A stretch of 62,198 nucleotides of DNA from Bacteroidales bacterium (lineage in GTDB: Bacteria; Planctomycetota; Planctomycetia; Gemmatales; Gemmataceae): assembly GCA_026931725.1 (NCBI GenBank), contig JAIXLE010000082.1:1-62198 (forward strand), read 5' to 3'. The notes beneath the pieces were generated by a model. It did not search any database. It was not told where the DNA came from and worked only from the letters and a program-made list of their open reading frames with translations. Shown here one piece after another: positions 1 through 10,467 of the stretch (position 1 is the stretch's first letter; every line of letters begins with the position of its first letter). The translations under genes and the position numbers were made by a program.

Positions 1-1
1 T

Positions 2-1729
2 GCCAAGATGATGGCCAAATCTCCAGAGGCTCGGTTCCCAACGCCAGCGGACCTGATGCACGCGCTGACCCCCTGGGTCATGACCCCGATTGCTCCGCCA
101 TCTGAACGGGAGTTGCCGCGTCTCTCACCGGCCGCGTCTCCCAGTTCCGGTAATCTCACCCGCCAATCGGAACTGGCCCCGCCAACGCCACGACCCATGC
201 CCCGACCGCAAGTGTCCACGCCGACCCATTCGGCCGCGGAGTTGCTCCTGCCTCCCAGTGCCGCGGTCGCTCCGCGATATGAGCCCGTCCCCATCGCCGC
301 TCCCACGCCCCCCACACGCTCCCCAACCGCGGTCACGAGTAGCGGCATATATCCTGGGGCACAACCGGCTCCGCCATTGGAACACGTCCTGGCATCGATT
401 CCCGCCGCGAATCCCGCCGCATCGTCAGAAGCGAACCCATTCGCGGTTGCGGCATCGGAAGCGGAACCCCCCGCGGAGACGACACCACCTGTCGACCCCT
501 TCTGGGGTGCGGTGGGCATGGAATCCCCAGAAGCCGACACGCTGCCCCCGACAACCACGGACGCTCCACGACCCCATGCCCCTCCAACAACGCGGAAGCC
601 AAATCGCCGGTTGGTGCTGATCGCGGCCTTGGTCGGCCTTGGCGTTGCCGTTGTCTCCGCCGGAGCGGCGGCGGTCTTTTTCATGAAAGGAACCCCGCCA
701 CCCGTCGTGGACCCGGCATTGGCAAATGTCTGGTACATCACGAAATCCGGCACCAGCCCGAATCCCGCCCGGACGCTGACCAGCCTGCGCGGAGTCTTTG
801 AACAATTGAAACCCGGTGAACGGATCATCATTCTCGACGATCAGATCACGGATCCTCCCGTTACGCTCAGCGGTCGTCGCGGGGGAACCCCTTTGCACGA
901 CATCACCATTGAAGCCGGGAATGCATCTCATTCGGTTTTGTGGACCCCGCAAATCAGCGGCACGATTCGTCAGAATGGCGTCTTGGAAGTCATCGGCGTG
1001 GAGTCCAGTACGATTTCCAACCTCGTCATTGACTGCGGCGACACCATGCCTTCCGGGTTAGGTGTCGGGATGTCCTGCCCCGGAACCACGTTCCAGAACA
1101 TCACCATCAGAAACCCCAAAAAATACGCTATTGGCGGCTATCTGTTGAAAGGGGAACGTGGCCGCCCCGTTCAGTTTCAAAACATCACCTGCTCATCGAA
1201 TGCAAAGGTCGATGCCGGGATCAGTCTGGATGGCACGCGTTCCAGCTGCCAAGATATTGCGTTCGATCAGATTCAGTTACAAGGCCCAGGCGAATTTGGG
1301 ATGCTACTGCGGGGCAGCATGGTGAACTTAGAAATCCGCAATTCCCGTTTCTTCAACTGGACTCAGGGGATTTCCCTTGCAGCTTTCCCCCCTCCGGCCA
1401 ACGATTATTCCGTGACCATTACGAATAACACCTTCTTCCAGATGACCGGCGGATTACATGTTGAAGGCGAGATCAAATCGCCCAAATGGTCTGTTACACT
1501 TTCCAACAATTACTTCGGACGCACGAAAGAAATCGTCGGGGCGAAAGCCGCGCAGCCACGGGTGATCGGTAAGAATAACGCGCGGGACAAGGCCTCAACC
1601 GATGGCAAGCTGACCACCGCGAAGGCCAAGCCCCTCACGGATTTTGAACTCAGCCCGAATCAATCCGTGACCGATGCGGATTTCTTGAAACTCCCCAGTT
1701 CGGCCTCTGGCGTTGGCCCCAAACCGTGA
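2..1729 (+). CDS. Ser/Thr kinase-type receptor, C-terminal part: kinase tail, linker, TM helix and beta-helix domain (5' truncated by window)
   Basis: The reading frame is open from base 2, so the gene begins outside the window; the ATG at 8 is internal. The first ~25 residues ([18 protein letters not shown]...) match the last helix of the kinase domains of the two complete kinases at 17.6 and 18.9 kb. About 170 Pro/Ala/Thr-rich residues follow, then a transmembrane helix at about residues 200-222 after a basic NRR stop. The ~340-residue outer part has short alternating hydrophobic strands with Asn ladders ([26 protein letters not shown]), as in a right-handed parallel beta-helix of the pectate-lyase type. 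I infer a membrane receptor kinase with a periplasmic ligand- or glycan-binding sensor. The kinase catalytic core is not visible here. Confidence 0.8.
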   Translation, partial: AKMMAKSPEARFPTPADLMHALTPWVMTPIAPPSERELPRLSPAASPSSGNLTRQSELAPPTPRPMPRPQVSTPTHSAAELLLPPSAAVAPRYEPVPIAAPTPPTRSPTAVTSSGIYPGAQPAPPLEHVLASIPAANPAASSEANPFAVAASEAEPPAETTPPVDPFWGAVGMESPEADTLPPTTTDAPRPHAPPTTRKPNRRLVLIAALVGLGVAVVSAGAAAVFFMKGTPPPVVDPALANVWYITKSGTSPNPARTLTSLRGVFEQLKPGERIIILDDQITDPPVTLSGRRGGTPLHDITIEAGNASHSVLWTPQISGTIRQNGVLEVIGVESSTISNLVIDCGDTMPSGLGVGMSCPGTTFQNITIRNPKKYAIGGYLLKGERGRPVQFQNITCSSNAKVDAGISLDGTRSSCQDIAFDQIQLQGPGEFGMLLRGSMVNLEIRNSRFFNWTQGISLAAFPPPANDYSVTITNNTFFQMTGGLHVEGEIKSPKWSVTLSNNYFGRTKEIVGAKAAQPRVIGKNNARDKASTDGKLTTAKAKPLTDFELSPNQSVTDADFLKLPSSASGVGPKP

Positions 1730-1857
1730 TTGCCCGCACGGGTTGTCGTTCTCGCACTTTCCCGGAATCCGCCAAACGGGTCACCCCCGTGACAATGCGA
1801 CCGGGAACCGCGATAATCAGAAATCCAGACCCTCCTTGCTCGTTGACCACAGCCATC

Positions 1858-2496
1858 ATGAATTCCATCGCTGACCTTCGCCGAAATTACACACTCGCCG
1901 GACTGACGGAAGCCGAGGCGGGGGATGATCCGATTCTGTTGTTTCGATCCTGGTTTGATTCTACTGTTGCCGCGGAGTTGCCCGAACCGAACGCCTGCGC
2001 TCTCGCCACGGCCACGCCGGAGGGAAAACCATCCGTGCGGATTGTGCTTCTCAAAGGATTCGATGACGCGGGTTTCACATTCTTCACTAACTACAATAGC
2101 CGTAAGGGGGAGGAAATCGCGGCCAATCCGTTTGTGGCGCTGGCTTTCCTCTGGCATCAATTTGAGCGACAAGTCCGAATCGAGGGCCGAGCCGAGCCGG
2201 TATCCGCGGCGGAATCCGATGAGTATTACCGCGTTCGCCCGCTCGGCAGTCGGCTCGGCGCGTGGGCTTCCCCACAAAGCGCGGTGATTTCCGGTCGAGA
2301 GTTCCTCGAACGCCAACATGCGGAATTGATGCAGAAATACCACGATGGGGATGTTCCCCGGCCCGCCCATTGGGGGGGGTATCGCGTGGTGCCCACGGTG
2401 ATCGAGTTTTGGCAAGGCCGCCCGAGTCGATTGCATGACCGCATTCGCTTTCGCCGCACCGATAGTGGATGGGTCCGGGAGCGACTGGCCCCATAA
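1858..2496 (+). CDS. pdxH: Pyridoxamine/pyridoxine 5'-phosphate oxidase
   Basis: FMN-dependent enzyme that oxidises PNP or PMP to pyridoxal 5'-phosphate, the last step of PLP synthesis and salvage, in the cytosol. The 212-residue product is close to the usual ~215. Family motifs are visible: [19 protein letters not shown] at the N-terminus, the FMN-binding stretch [54 protein letters not shown], and the C-terminal substrate-binding [11 protein letters not shown] with terminal RLAP. The frame extends upstream to 1726, but homology begins at the ATG at 1858, which leaves a 128-bp gap after the receptor gene. No other vitamin B6 gene is near, so it looks monocistronic. Confidence 0.93.
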   Translation: MNSIADLRRNYTLAGLTEAEAGDDPILLFRSWFDSTVAAELPEPNACALATATPEGKPSVRIVLLKGFDDAGFTFFTNYNSRKGEEIAANPFVALAFLWHQFERQVRIEGRAEPVSAAESDEYYRVRPLGSRLGAWASPQSAVISGREFLERQHAELMQKYHDGDVPRPAHWGGYRVVPTVIEFWQGRPSRLHDRIRFRRTDSGWVRERLAP

Positions 2497-2634
2497 CGTG
2501 CCGATGTTTGCAGCGGTTTGGTTCTCAATTCTGATGGCAGTAGGAAAAGGGATGTGAGTATCGGTTAATATCTCGCATTCGACGCCACTTCTTGTATACT
2601 GCCTGTACGGTCCACTCGCAGGCCGAGATCTGTT

Positions 2635-4554
2635 ATGTCGTCGATTCGCCGCTCTTTAACCCTGTATTTCCTGGGGTTGCTTGCCTTAGGTGTGGGTTCC
2701 GTTGCGTTTCTGGCCGATCGCGTGATGACGCAAACGCTCGAATCCCGGTTGGAAGCCTCCTCCGAAGCATTGGATCTGCGCGCCGAAGAACGGATCAAGG
2801 AAGCCCGCGACAAGTTCGATCAAGATTTGCTCACCCAGGCCCGCAACATTGGCCGGGTGATGCAGTATCAGTATTTTCACCGCTTTGAACGGGAATCCCG
2901 AAAGTTTCAGTGTGGACTGGTCACACAACTCATCGGTGCCGCGGCGATGGGTCCACTTCCACCGGCCGTGTGGAGTGTGGGGATGGGACCAAGCAAACGG
3001 TCGCCGTTTGGCCCCCTCTCCGGCCCCGTGATCCGCGAATACTTCGTCAATCTGCACTTGGACGATCACTACTTCCGGCATGTCGTCGATGATGAACGGC
3101 AACCCGAGTACATTCAACTGAACACAGCGCACGGACTCTGGCGCTCGCAGGGTATGCAAGGCTTGACGTTGCCGTTCCGCCGCGAGTTGCTGAATACGGA
3201 TCAGTTAATCACTTGGCAGTTTGACACAGTCGTATTACCCGAAGATCACCAGGGACGGCGGGTGATTCTCAAAACGCCGCTCTCGCTCGGCTGGATTCGC
3301 GTACCGTTTCCGCGGACGGGCACCGGCCCTCCGGCCCGTCCATTCGCTCCGCCGCCTCGTGCGAACTCGACCGACACAGACCCATTGCCCAATATTTATA
3401 TTCACTACGCGCGGACCACCGGGGAACTGAACACACGCATTGCCCGTATTCAGGCCGGGGTGGATCGGCAAAAATCAGACTTGGCCTGGCATGTGCAGTG
3501 GGATCGCCGGCGGTTTCGCTTCTGGCTCGCCGTCATCGGCGGCGTGACGTTCCTCGCCACCCTATTTGGCGGGCCATTGCTCATTGGGCGAGGACTCGGC
3601 CCGCTGCGCCGACTCTCCGATGCGGTCAGTCAAGTTTCCGAGAAGGATTTCCGCCTACCGATCCAGAGCGATCAACTCACCTATGAATTGCTCCCCATTC
3701 ACGCCCGTCTCACAGCGACACTCGAAGCCTTGCGGCGAGCGTTTGAGCATGAAAAACAAGCCGTTGCCGATCTTTCTCATGAGCTACGCACACCGATCGC
3801 CGCACTGCTCACCACGATTGATGTGACCCTCCGCAAACCCCGTGAGCCGGAGAAATACAAACAGGTTTTGGAAGAATGTCGCGTGATTACCAAACAACTC
3901 GGTGTCCTGGTCGAGCGGATCATGACTCTGGCTTGGCTGGATGCGGGAAAGGATTCTCAACAACTCGAAACGATTGATGTCCGCGAAATCGCCCAAGGCT
4001 GCATCGCCGTCATTCGACCACTCGCGGATTCCAATGACATCACCGTCAGCACGGACCTGAATGCTTCTGTCGGGATCGTGACTGATGCAGGCAAATTCCG
4101 CGAGATTCTGATGAATCTACTGCACAATGCCATCGAGTACAACACGCCGCACGGCACGCTGTCTCTTTCCCTCCAACCGACACCCCGAGGCGGTGCCGCC
4201 ATCACCATTCGTGATACGGGTATCGGAATGAGCCTGGAAACACAGGATCGCATATTTGAGCGATTTTACCGTGCCGATTCCTCCCGCACGGCAACGGGGG
4301 TACATGCTGGCCTGGGGCTCTCCATCGTCAAAGAATATGTCTCATTGTTAAACGGCACAATCACAGTCGAGAGCCAACCCGGTGTCGGGACATCCTTCCA
4401 CCTGACGTTCCCGTCTCACCCGCACCCGGAGCGGATACGCGGCGGTTCGCCCACAGACTCCTCGTCACATGTTCGTCGCCTCAGCGGGGATGGCACCATG
4501 TCGCTTCGTCGCAGCGGTGAAACCGCACTCCCACAACCGCCAACACCGTCATAA
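2635..4554 (+). CDS. Membrane sensor histidine kinase (HAMP-HisKA-HATPase)
   Basis: Product of 639 residues. TM1 is at about 9-28, followed by a ~265-residue periplasmic sensor rich in Pro and aromatic residues, TM2 at about 295-316, and a HAMP segment starting GRGLGPLRRLSDAV. The dimerisation/phosphoacceptor box is DLSHELRTPIA with His382. The ATPase domain shows the N box (NLLHNAIEYN, ~494-503), G1 (DTGIGM, 527-532), F box (IFERFYRADSSR) and G2 (GLGLSIVKEY, 559-568). It should autophosphorylate His382 and pass the phosphate to a response regulator, but none is encoded alongside, so it is an orphan kinase. The last ~45 residues are basic and Pro-rich and match no domain I know. An ATG at 2635 immediately precedes TM1. 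Confidence 0.92.
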   Translation: MSSIRRSLTLYFLGLLALGVGSVAFLADRVMTQTLESRLEASSEALDLRAEERIKEARDKFDQDLLTQARNIGRVMQYQYFHRFERESRKFQCGLVTQLIGAAAMGPLPPAVWSVGMGPSKRSPFGPLSGPVIREYFVNLHLDDHYFRHVVDDERQPEYIQLNTAHGLWRSQGMQGLTLPFRRELLNTDQLITWQFDTVVLPEDHQGRRVILKTPLSLGWIRVPFPRTGTGPPARPFAPPPRANSTDTDPLPNIYIHYARTTGELNTRIARIQAGVDRQKSDLAWHVQWDRRRFRFWLAVIGGVTFLATLFGGPLLIGRGLGPLRRLSDAVSQVSEKDFRLPIQSDQLTYELLPIHARLTATLEALRRAFEHEKQAVADLSHELRTPIAALLTTIDVTLRKPREPEKYKQVLEECRVITKQLGVLVERIMTLAWLDAGKDSQQLETIDVREIAQGCIAVIRPLADSNDITVSTDLNASVGIVTDAGKFREILMNLLHNAIEYNTPHGTLSLSLQPTPRGGAAITIRDTGIGMSLETQDRIFERFYRADSSRTATGVHAGLGLSIVKEYVSLLNGTITVESQPGVGTSFHLTFPSHPHPERIRGGSPTDSSSHVRRLSGDGTMSLRRSGETALPQPPTPS

Positions 4555-4722
4555 CGATTGCGTATGTACGCCGTCACTCTACGGGGAACATTCCGAATCT
4601 TCCGCCGTGGTGCCCCCGTGCCTCGCTGCATTCGGTAAAATCGTTGAAGCCGGTTGCGTGGCCGTCCGAATCTGATGATGAGGGGTTGTCCCGTGCCACG
4701 GTCGACCGCAGGGAGGCAGGAT

Positions 4723-7700
4723 ATGTCCGATATTGTGGAATTGACCATTCCGCCCCGCCGTCGTCGTTGGTTCCCCCGGATCGTGGGATTACTGGTACTG
4801 AGCCTCGGGGTTCTCACGGCATTCGCACCGACGATCGTTGCCAAAACGCCGTTGCGGGATGTCATCCTCAATCGCATTCTGTCCGGGTCGGTCTTGGCGG
4901 GGACATTGTCTAGCGACACCGCGTCCTGGAGTTGGCTCTCACCGATTACGTTCTCGGGCGTGACCATTCTGTCAGACTCCGGGCAACCCCTTGCCACCGG
5001 GGGAACACTCACCTCCTCGTTCACGCTCCTGACACTCATCCGCTCTGATGGTGACTACGGCGAATTCACGCTCACACACCCGACATTGATGGTGGAATGT
5101 CGAACAGACGGCACGAACATTGAGGATTTAATCGCACCCATTTTGGCACCTTCTGACCAACCCGAAACAGGGGACCGTGTCGGGGTCATCTTCCGCATTC
5201 AAGAAGGACAACTTCAAATTACGGGTGGGACAGCCACGCCCGTCCCCACGTTCGATTTCACGGTCACGGTCCCACGGCCTCGCTCAGAAGCGGTGACGTT
5301 GACCTATCAGATTCGGGGAACAGGGCATACCACCGGGGAATGGGCATTCGGTTCTCCATCCACCGTAAAATTGACGGCCCAAGATTTTGCGATCGACAGC
5401 CTGGCCCCGTTGATTCACCGATTTCAACCCGAGATGGAACTACACGGCCTCATCACAGCCGATGTCTCATGTGCCTGGGGGACATCCGCCGATGGCCAAC
5501 CCACGCTGACCGTGGCAGGTCGAACCGATGTCGCCCAATTGGACCTATTGGCACCCGGATGGGGCGGCGACCGGATTCGCCTCCAGCAGGCGGGCTTGCC
5601 CATCAAACTCACCCGCGTCGGGGACGTGCTGACGGTGGAGTCTGTGAAATTGGCATGCGATGTGGGGGTAGTCACAGGGCAAGGCGTGCTGGATCTTACG
5701 GCTCCTTGGACGCAACTCCTCGAACGCCCCGGTCAGTCCCTTTCCGCGGATGTGGACTTGGCCAAGTTGGCACGCTTGGTCCCCAATCTGATGCGGTTAC
5801 GGGATGGGACGGAATTACACGCTGGCCGCGTCACCGTGGAGATGGCCACGGCCACTGGGAAAAATGGACAGATTGGTTGGCAGGGGACATTGGACACACA
5901 ATCCTTGCAAGGGACACGCGCGGGGCGAACTCTCGCTTGGGACCAACCGCTACAAGCTCGGTTTTCGGGGCGGACGCGAGATGATGGGATGCCCATTTTT
6001 GACAACTTGGAGTGCCAATCGGACTTCGCCAGTCTCGCAGCACGCGGTTCGCCGGAATCGCTTGAAGTGACCGCAAAAATCGACTGGGATCGTCTCACAC
6101 GGCATCTGCGAGAATTCGTCGATTTGGGGACATTGCAGCTTTCCGGGACCGCTGATGTCGCGCTGACCACGGTACGCAAAGGGGACCGCGACATCCGCGT
6201 GGAGGGGACCGCGCAATTGGAGCGATTCGTCATCGATAATGGTTCTGGCCAGCGACTCGAAGAACCACAACTGCGCATGGTGCTGAACGCGACTGGCCAG
6301 TTACCCGGACAGACCCCAGCCCGCATTGATACGGGGACACTCCAGATCGGAGCAGGGAAAGATCGGCTCGAACTGGTTCTGCGGGAACCATTGACGGAAC
6401 CCCGTGCCCCGCAATCCGGGAAATTGCTGGGGCACTTGTCTGGGGATCTCGCACGCTGGCAAACCCGCTTGGGTCGCTGGGTCACGCTACCCGCTGAGTG
6501 GAAACTCTCGGGGACAACGGACACTAACGTGATAGTGACAATCAACCCCAAAAGAGAGTTTACTGTCTCCGCTACGGCGAATGTCTCACAGTTGACATTC
6601 CGCGATACCCGAGGGAAGATCGGGAACGAACCGCAGGCACAATTCACAGTCGAAACGACAGGCCGCATTCTGGACACGGATGCCGTGCGTGTGGACACTG
6701 GGACGGTCGCACTCCTCGCCGGGAAAGACCGACTCGATCTCAAATTATTGGACCCCATTGCTGACATCCAGCGGCTCGGTGATGGCCGATTTTCGACCCA
6801 AATTACTGGCGATTTGTCCCGCTGGCGGAATCGGCTACGCCCCTGGTACGAGTTGCCCGCGGAATGGCGATTGGCGGGAACGGGCACCCTCAAGGGAACG
6901 GTGGCCATGTCCTCACGCGAGTTCCGCGCGGATTCCGTGCAGGGCACCCTACAATCGTTGCGGTTTCAGGGCATCGGCCTCCTGATTCATGAACCCGAGG
7001 TCCAGACCAACGGTCGCGTGGTCCTCCATCGTCCCACCGGCAGTCTGACTTTGAGCGATTGGCAGCTCTCCAGCGGGACCGCGAGTTTGGCCGCACGCTC
7101 TGTGGTTCTCAACCCAACGTCCTCCGGCGGCTTGACGGGTGGTGGGACCGTGGCCGTAACCGCGAATCTCCAGCGGTTGCTCCCCACTGTGGGACTGGAC
7201 ATTCCAGACCCATCACTGGCGGTAACGGGACTCGCCAGTGGGTCCGTGGGGTTCGACCTCAAACCGGATGGGAACGTGTCCTTTGATTCTCAACTCGCCG
7301 TGGAAAAATTGGTCATCGGCCCTGAGAAGAATCCAACCTGGACCGAACCCAAACTGGCCGTGACCGCACGCGGAGATTGGGGTATTTCAGGTGAAAAGTT
7401 GACGTTCACGAGCTTTCGCGGCGGGCGGGACGGATTATTCGTGGATGGGAAAGGCACAATTACGGATTTGAGTAATACCGTCAACATGCTGCTGGATGGT
7501 TCCATCACCTACGATTTAGCCCGCCTAGAACCCACACTCCGAAATTACCTCGGACGCGGAGCCACGATTAGCGGTTCTGGGACGCGGCCATTTGCTTTGC
7601 GTGGTCCACTCAATAGTGGAGGAAAGGACATCGCCCTGCAAGTCGGCGAGCAGTTAGGAGGACCAAGCCGTCCAAGTGGCGCGCCGCGTCCCCAGCGGCC

Positions 7701-8565
7701 CCAGCCTTCACCGCTTGACCAACTCACCGGGAATGCGTCCGTGGGATGGAAGGCGATTCGAGCGTTCGGCTTCCAGGTTGGCCCCGCAGAGTTGGCCGCG
7801 GCGATGGTCAACGGCAGTGTCAAGCTCTCTCCAATTGAGGCGGCATTCGGGGGCGGGAAAGTGCGGGTTCATCCCACATTAACGCTCAACGCGCCACGCT
7901 ATGACTTGGCGATTGCCCCAGGCCGGATTGTGGAAAAGGCGAATCTGACCCCCGACACCCTGAATGGGACACTCGGCGCATTGGGATACGCCCTCCCCGC
8001 CCTCGCGGACGTGGCCCAGGCCAAAGGACAGGTTTCGTTCGATTTGGTAGATGCCGCCAAAATCCCGCTGGCGGACACCAATCAAGCCAGTGTGAAAGGG
8101 ACACTCACGGTCCATTCCGCCGAGGTGACACCCGGCCCCTTGATCACGGAAATTTTGACTTTGTTGAACGCGGACAAAAAAGTCTTGGCCACGGCCGCGG
8201 AACAATCGGTCCCCATCGTGATCAAGGACGGGATTGTTTACCATAGTGACTTCAAACTGAATGTGGGCCGTACCGTAGTCACCACCCGCGGCGGGGTCGG
8301 ACTCGATGGGAAATTGGTCATGCAATTGGTGATCCCGTTTCCCCCCGCAATCGCGGACACACTGTTCCAGAACAATCCCCGTATTCGAGAAACGTTGCTC
8401 AAACAGGAAATCCGTTTGCCCATCACAGGGACGGTCGGCAAACCGCGACTGGATCCGGTGGCTTTCCGCAATGCCGTGCAACAGTTGGTTCGAGACGCGA
8501 CCCGTGATGCCGCTGGGAATTTGCTCGGGGATCTGCTGAGAAAGGGACTCCGCCCACAACCGTGA
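4723..8565 (+). CDS. Very large AsmA/TamB-like envelope protein
   Basis: About 1,280 residues. A basic RRRRWFPR stretch precedes a single TM helix (~18-38), so the N-terminus is an inner-membrane anchor and the rest periplasmic. The body is a long run of amphipathic beta-strands with repeated forms such as TGTLQIGAGKDRLELVLREPL and TGTVALLAGKDRLDLKLLDPI. The C-terminus (RLPITGTVGKPRLDPVAFRN...) resembles the end of AsmA/YhdP/TamB proteins, which form lipid-conducting grooves between the membranes. I prefer the ATG at 4723: a GGGAGG ribosome site lies at 4711-4716, and earlier in-frame ATGs at 4654 and 4678 add only a non-conserved extension. The MCE gene starts 27 bp downstream, supporting a shared envelope-lipid role. 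The specific lipid cannot be deduced. Confidence 0.82.
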   Translation: MSDIVELTIPPRRRRWFPRIVGLLVLSLGVLTAFAPTIVAKTPLRDVILNRILSGSVLAGTLSSDTASWSWLSPITFSGVTILSDSGQPLATGGTLTSSFTLLTLIRSDGDYGEFTLTHPTLMVECRTDGTNIEDLIAPILAPSDQPETGDRVGVIFRIQEGQLQITGGTATPVPTFDFTVTVPRPRSEAVTLTYQIRGTGHTTGEWAFGSPSTVKLTAQDFAIDSLAPLIHRFQPEMELHGLITADVSCAWGTSADGQPTLTVAGRTDVAQLDLLAPGWGGDRIRLQQAGLPIKLTRVGDVLTVESVKLACDVGVVTGQGVLDLTAPWTQLLERPGQSLSADVDLAKLARLVPNLMRLRDGTELHAGRVTVEMATATGKNGQIGWQGTLDTQSLQGTRAGRTLAWDQPLQARFSGRTRDDGMPIFDNLECQSDFASLAARGSPESLEVTAKIDWDRLTRHLREFVDLGTLQLSGTADVALTTVRKGDRDIRVEGTAQLERFVIDNGSGQRLEEPQLRMVLNATGQLPGQTPARIDTGTLQIGAGKDRLELVLREPLTEPRAPQSGKLLGHLSGDLARWQTRLGRWVTLPAEWKLSGTTDTNVIVTINPKREFTVSATANVSQLTFRDTRGKIGNEPQAQFTVETTGRILDTDAVRVDTGTVALLAGKDRLDLKLLDPIADIQRLGDGRFSTQITGDLSRWRNRLRPWYELPAEWRLAGTGTLKGTVAMSSREFRADSVQGTLQSLRFQGIGLLIHEPEVQTNGRVVLHRPTGSLTLSDWQLSSGTASLAARSVVLNPTSSGGLTGGGTVAVTANLQRLLPTVGLDIPDPSLAVTGLASGSVGFDLKPDGNVSFDSQLAVEKLVIGPEKNPTWTEPKLAVTARGDWGISGEKLTFTSFRGGRDGLFVDGKGTITDLSNTVNMLLDGSITYDLARLEPTLRNYLGRGATISGSGTRPFALRGPLNSGGKDIALQVGEQLGGPSRPSGAPRPQRPQPSPLDQLTGNASVGWKAIRAFGFQVGPAELAAAMVNGSVKLSPIEAAFGGGKVRVHPTLTLNAPRYDLAIAPGRIVEKANLTPDTLNGTLGALGYALPALADVAQAKGQVSFDLVDAAKIPLADTNQASVKGTLTVHSAEVTPGPLITEILTLLNADKKVLATAAEQSVPIVIKDGIVYHSDFKLNVGRTVVTTRGGVGLDGKLVMQLVIPFPPAIADTLFQNNPRIRETLLKQEIRLPITGTVGKPRLDPVAFRNAVQQLVRDATRDAAGNLLGDLLRKGLRPQP

Positions 8566-8592
8566 TGCGACATACGAACAGGGAGAACGGCA

Positions 8593-10269
8593 ATGGCCGA
8601 GCGCAATTTGCGAGTGCGACTAGGAATGTTCCTCACCCTGTCTTTGGCCGGGGTCGCGGGATTGGTCATCCTTTTTGGCGGTTCGCCACGGATGTTCACG
8701 AACCAGATTCGATATACGGTTGTCTTCGCCGAAGCGCCGGGATTGGCCATTGGGACACCCGTTCGCAAATCCGGTGTCCGCATCGGCGAAGTCGCATCCA
8801 TTGATCTGGATGAGGGGACAGGTGAGGTCAAAATTGGGATCATCGTCGATCCCTTGCATCGCCCGCGCCCGTCCGAAATTGCGACGATCGCGCGCGGGAT
8901 CCTGAACGGCGATACGACACTGGATTTTATTCCCCGAACCAAGGCGGGATTTGAACCTGTCCCACCAGCAGACCCGTACCCACCGGATGCCCAGTTCTCC
9001 GGTGCGACACCGATCAACGCGCAGGGACTTCTCACCCAGGCCAGTGAGGTGCTGCCTACGGCCCAGGAATCGCTCTTACGCATCCAAAAATCATTCAGGC
9101 GATTTGAGGAAGCGACACCAAAAGTCGAAAATGCACTGGACCACTTTGCCAGCATGGCCGATGAAGCGCAACAACTCCTCCGGGACTTGCGTTCCACGAA
9201 CACGAAGTTTCAAGAATTATTGGGATCATCCGAACCGGTCGTGTCCCGGCATCATGTGGTGGCCCAGTTGGGGACACCGCCACTTCCGGGGGTACAACCT
9301 CCGCCGCCGCCTGCCGAAGGCGCGGGACCAGGCCATCCGAAACCTGCCGTGCCGGGATCCCCGACGACTCCCCCCACCGTGCGCACGGTCCTCACCGAAA
9401 TTGTCGGCTTGCTCCGGGACATTCGCCCAGTTGCGGAACAATTGGAAACGCTTCTCCGCACGGATGGGCGCGAACTGGGCCGAACCGCCCGTTCGATCCA
9501 GACGACTTCTGACAATCTGAACACCTTCCTCACCCCTGAGAATCAGAAGAATGTCGCGGGATTGCTCAAGAACTTGAATGAAGCCAGTAGCGATCTGACC
9601 AAAACCATCCGCATTGTTGCAATTCTTGTCGATCAATCTGAGCGAACAATGCGAAATCTGAACGACCGATTGACTCAAGGTGAGCAGGTTTTGAGCAATC
9701 TGGACAAGGCCACGAAACCATTTGCGGACAATGCCGAGACAATTGCCCGCGATGTGCAGGCCACCGTGCGTTCGTTAAATGCAGCAGCTGATCAGTTGAA
9801 TACGACACTGACCAGTGTGCGTGAAGTCGTGAAAATGGCCAGTCGATCCGAGGGGACGATTTCAATGCTGTTGAATGATCCGGCCTTGTTCAACAATCTG
9901 AATGCCGCGGCGTTTGAGGCCACACGGACACTGTTGCGTGTGGAGAAGATCGCCAAAGACCTCGAAGTGTTCGCGGATAAAATCGCCCGCCGACCAGAAT
10001 TAATTGGCCTCGGCGGTGTGGCTCGACCCAGTACGGGCTTGAAGGACGCGCCGACAGCGCCTTATCAACCCGTGTCGCCGATCACGCCCATCCCGCCGTT
10101 ACCGCCGAATGCCCAAACACCGACCCCTGTGGTGCCACAAGGGCAAGAGCCTGTCCGGCCCATTCCGCCGTTGCCGGGGGGGGCGAATATGGGCGTTCCC
10201 GTGTACCGTCCTGCAATCCCGACACCGCAAGCCGCGCCGAATGATTTGCCGCCCAACGCATCACGATAA
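8593..10269 (+). CDS. MCE-domain (MlaD-like) lipid-transport protein
   Basis: Product of 558 residues. A TM helix at ~10-29 is followed by one MCE domain (~38-118) with the hallmark run FAEAPGLAIGTPVRKSGVRIGEV and ending NGDTTLDFIPRT. Then comes a ~300-residue, mostly helical region with recurring heptad-like patterns (LLRDIRPVAEQLETLL, TARSIQTTSDNLNTFL, TVRSLNAAADQLNTTL), as in proteins whose C-terminal helices form a tunnel or needle. The end is Pro-rich. MCE proteins are substrate-binding parts of MlaFEDB-type lipid importers or exporters. The usual MlaE permease and MlaF ATPase are absent from this window; the only close partner is the AsmA-like gene 27 bp upstream. An ATG at 8593 with AGGGAGAACGGC ahead of it fits the start. 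Confidence 0.88.
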   Translation: MAERNLRVRLGMFLTLSLAGVAGLVILFGGSPRMFTNQIRYTVVFAEAPGLAIGTPVRKSGVRIGEVASIDLDEGTGEVKIGIIVDPLHRPRPSEIATIARGILNGDTTLDFIPRTKAGFEPVPPADPYPPDAQFSGATPINAQGLLTQASEVLPTAQESLLRIQKSFRRFEEATPKVENALDHFASMADEAQQLLRDLRSTNTKFQELLGSSEPVVSRHHVVAQLGTPPLPGVQPPPPPAEGAGPGHPKPAVPGSPTTPPTVRTVLTEIVGLLRDIRPVAEQLETLLRTDGRELGRTARSIQTTSDNLNTFLTPENQKNVAGLLKNLNEASSDLTKTIRIVAILVDQSERTMRNLNDRLTQGEQVLSNLDKATKPFADNAETIARDVQATVRSLNAAADQLNTTLTSVREVVKMASRSEGTISMLLNDPALFNNLNAAAFEATRTLLRVEKIAKDLEVFADKIARRPELIGLGGVARPSTGLKDAPTAPYQPVSPITPIPPLPPNAQTPTPVVPQGQEPVRPIPPLPGGANMGVPVYRPAIPTPQAAPNDLPPNASR

Positions 10270-10292
10270 TATCGCGTCATCCCGCATTTCCT

Positions 10293-10346
10293 GACCGCTC
10301 CCCAGTACCCTCGGATCTCAAACGATTTTGGGTTGCTGGGGCGGTC
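10293..10346 (+). terminator. Possible stem-loop downstream of the MCE gene
   Basis: The arm at 10293-10305 can pair with the arm at 10336-10346 through a GACCGC / GCGGTC base and a CCCCAG / CTGGGG top, with a small bulge and a ~30-nt loop. There is no T-run, so intrinsic termination is uncertain. Confidence 0.35.
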
Positions 10347-10359
10347 CCGTCTGGTCACG

Positions 10360-10446
10360 ATGGCCAATCGGAACGCGTTGTTGCGGCTGATCCTCCTTTT
10401 CGCGCCAATCGCCGCCTCTGTGATCACCCGGCCGTGGTACAGCTAA
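10360..10446 (+). CDS. Candidate 28-residue hydrophobic microprotein
   Basis: An ATG-to-TAA frame of 28 codons reads MANRNALLRLILLFAPIAAS followed by VITRPWYS. It is a short basic start plus a hydrophobic helix, like a tiny membrane peptide or a bare signal sequence. It lies just upstream of the promoter at 10468. No ribosome-binding site is obvious, and frames this short are common by chance, so this is speculative. Confidence 0.2.
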   Translation: MANRNALLRLILLFAPIAASVITRPWYS

Positions 10447-10467
10447 CAAAATTGTCGACAATAATAC

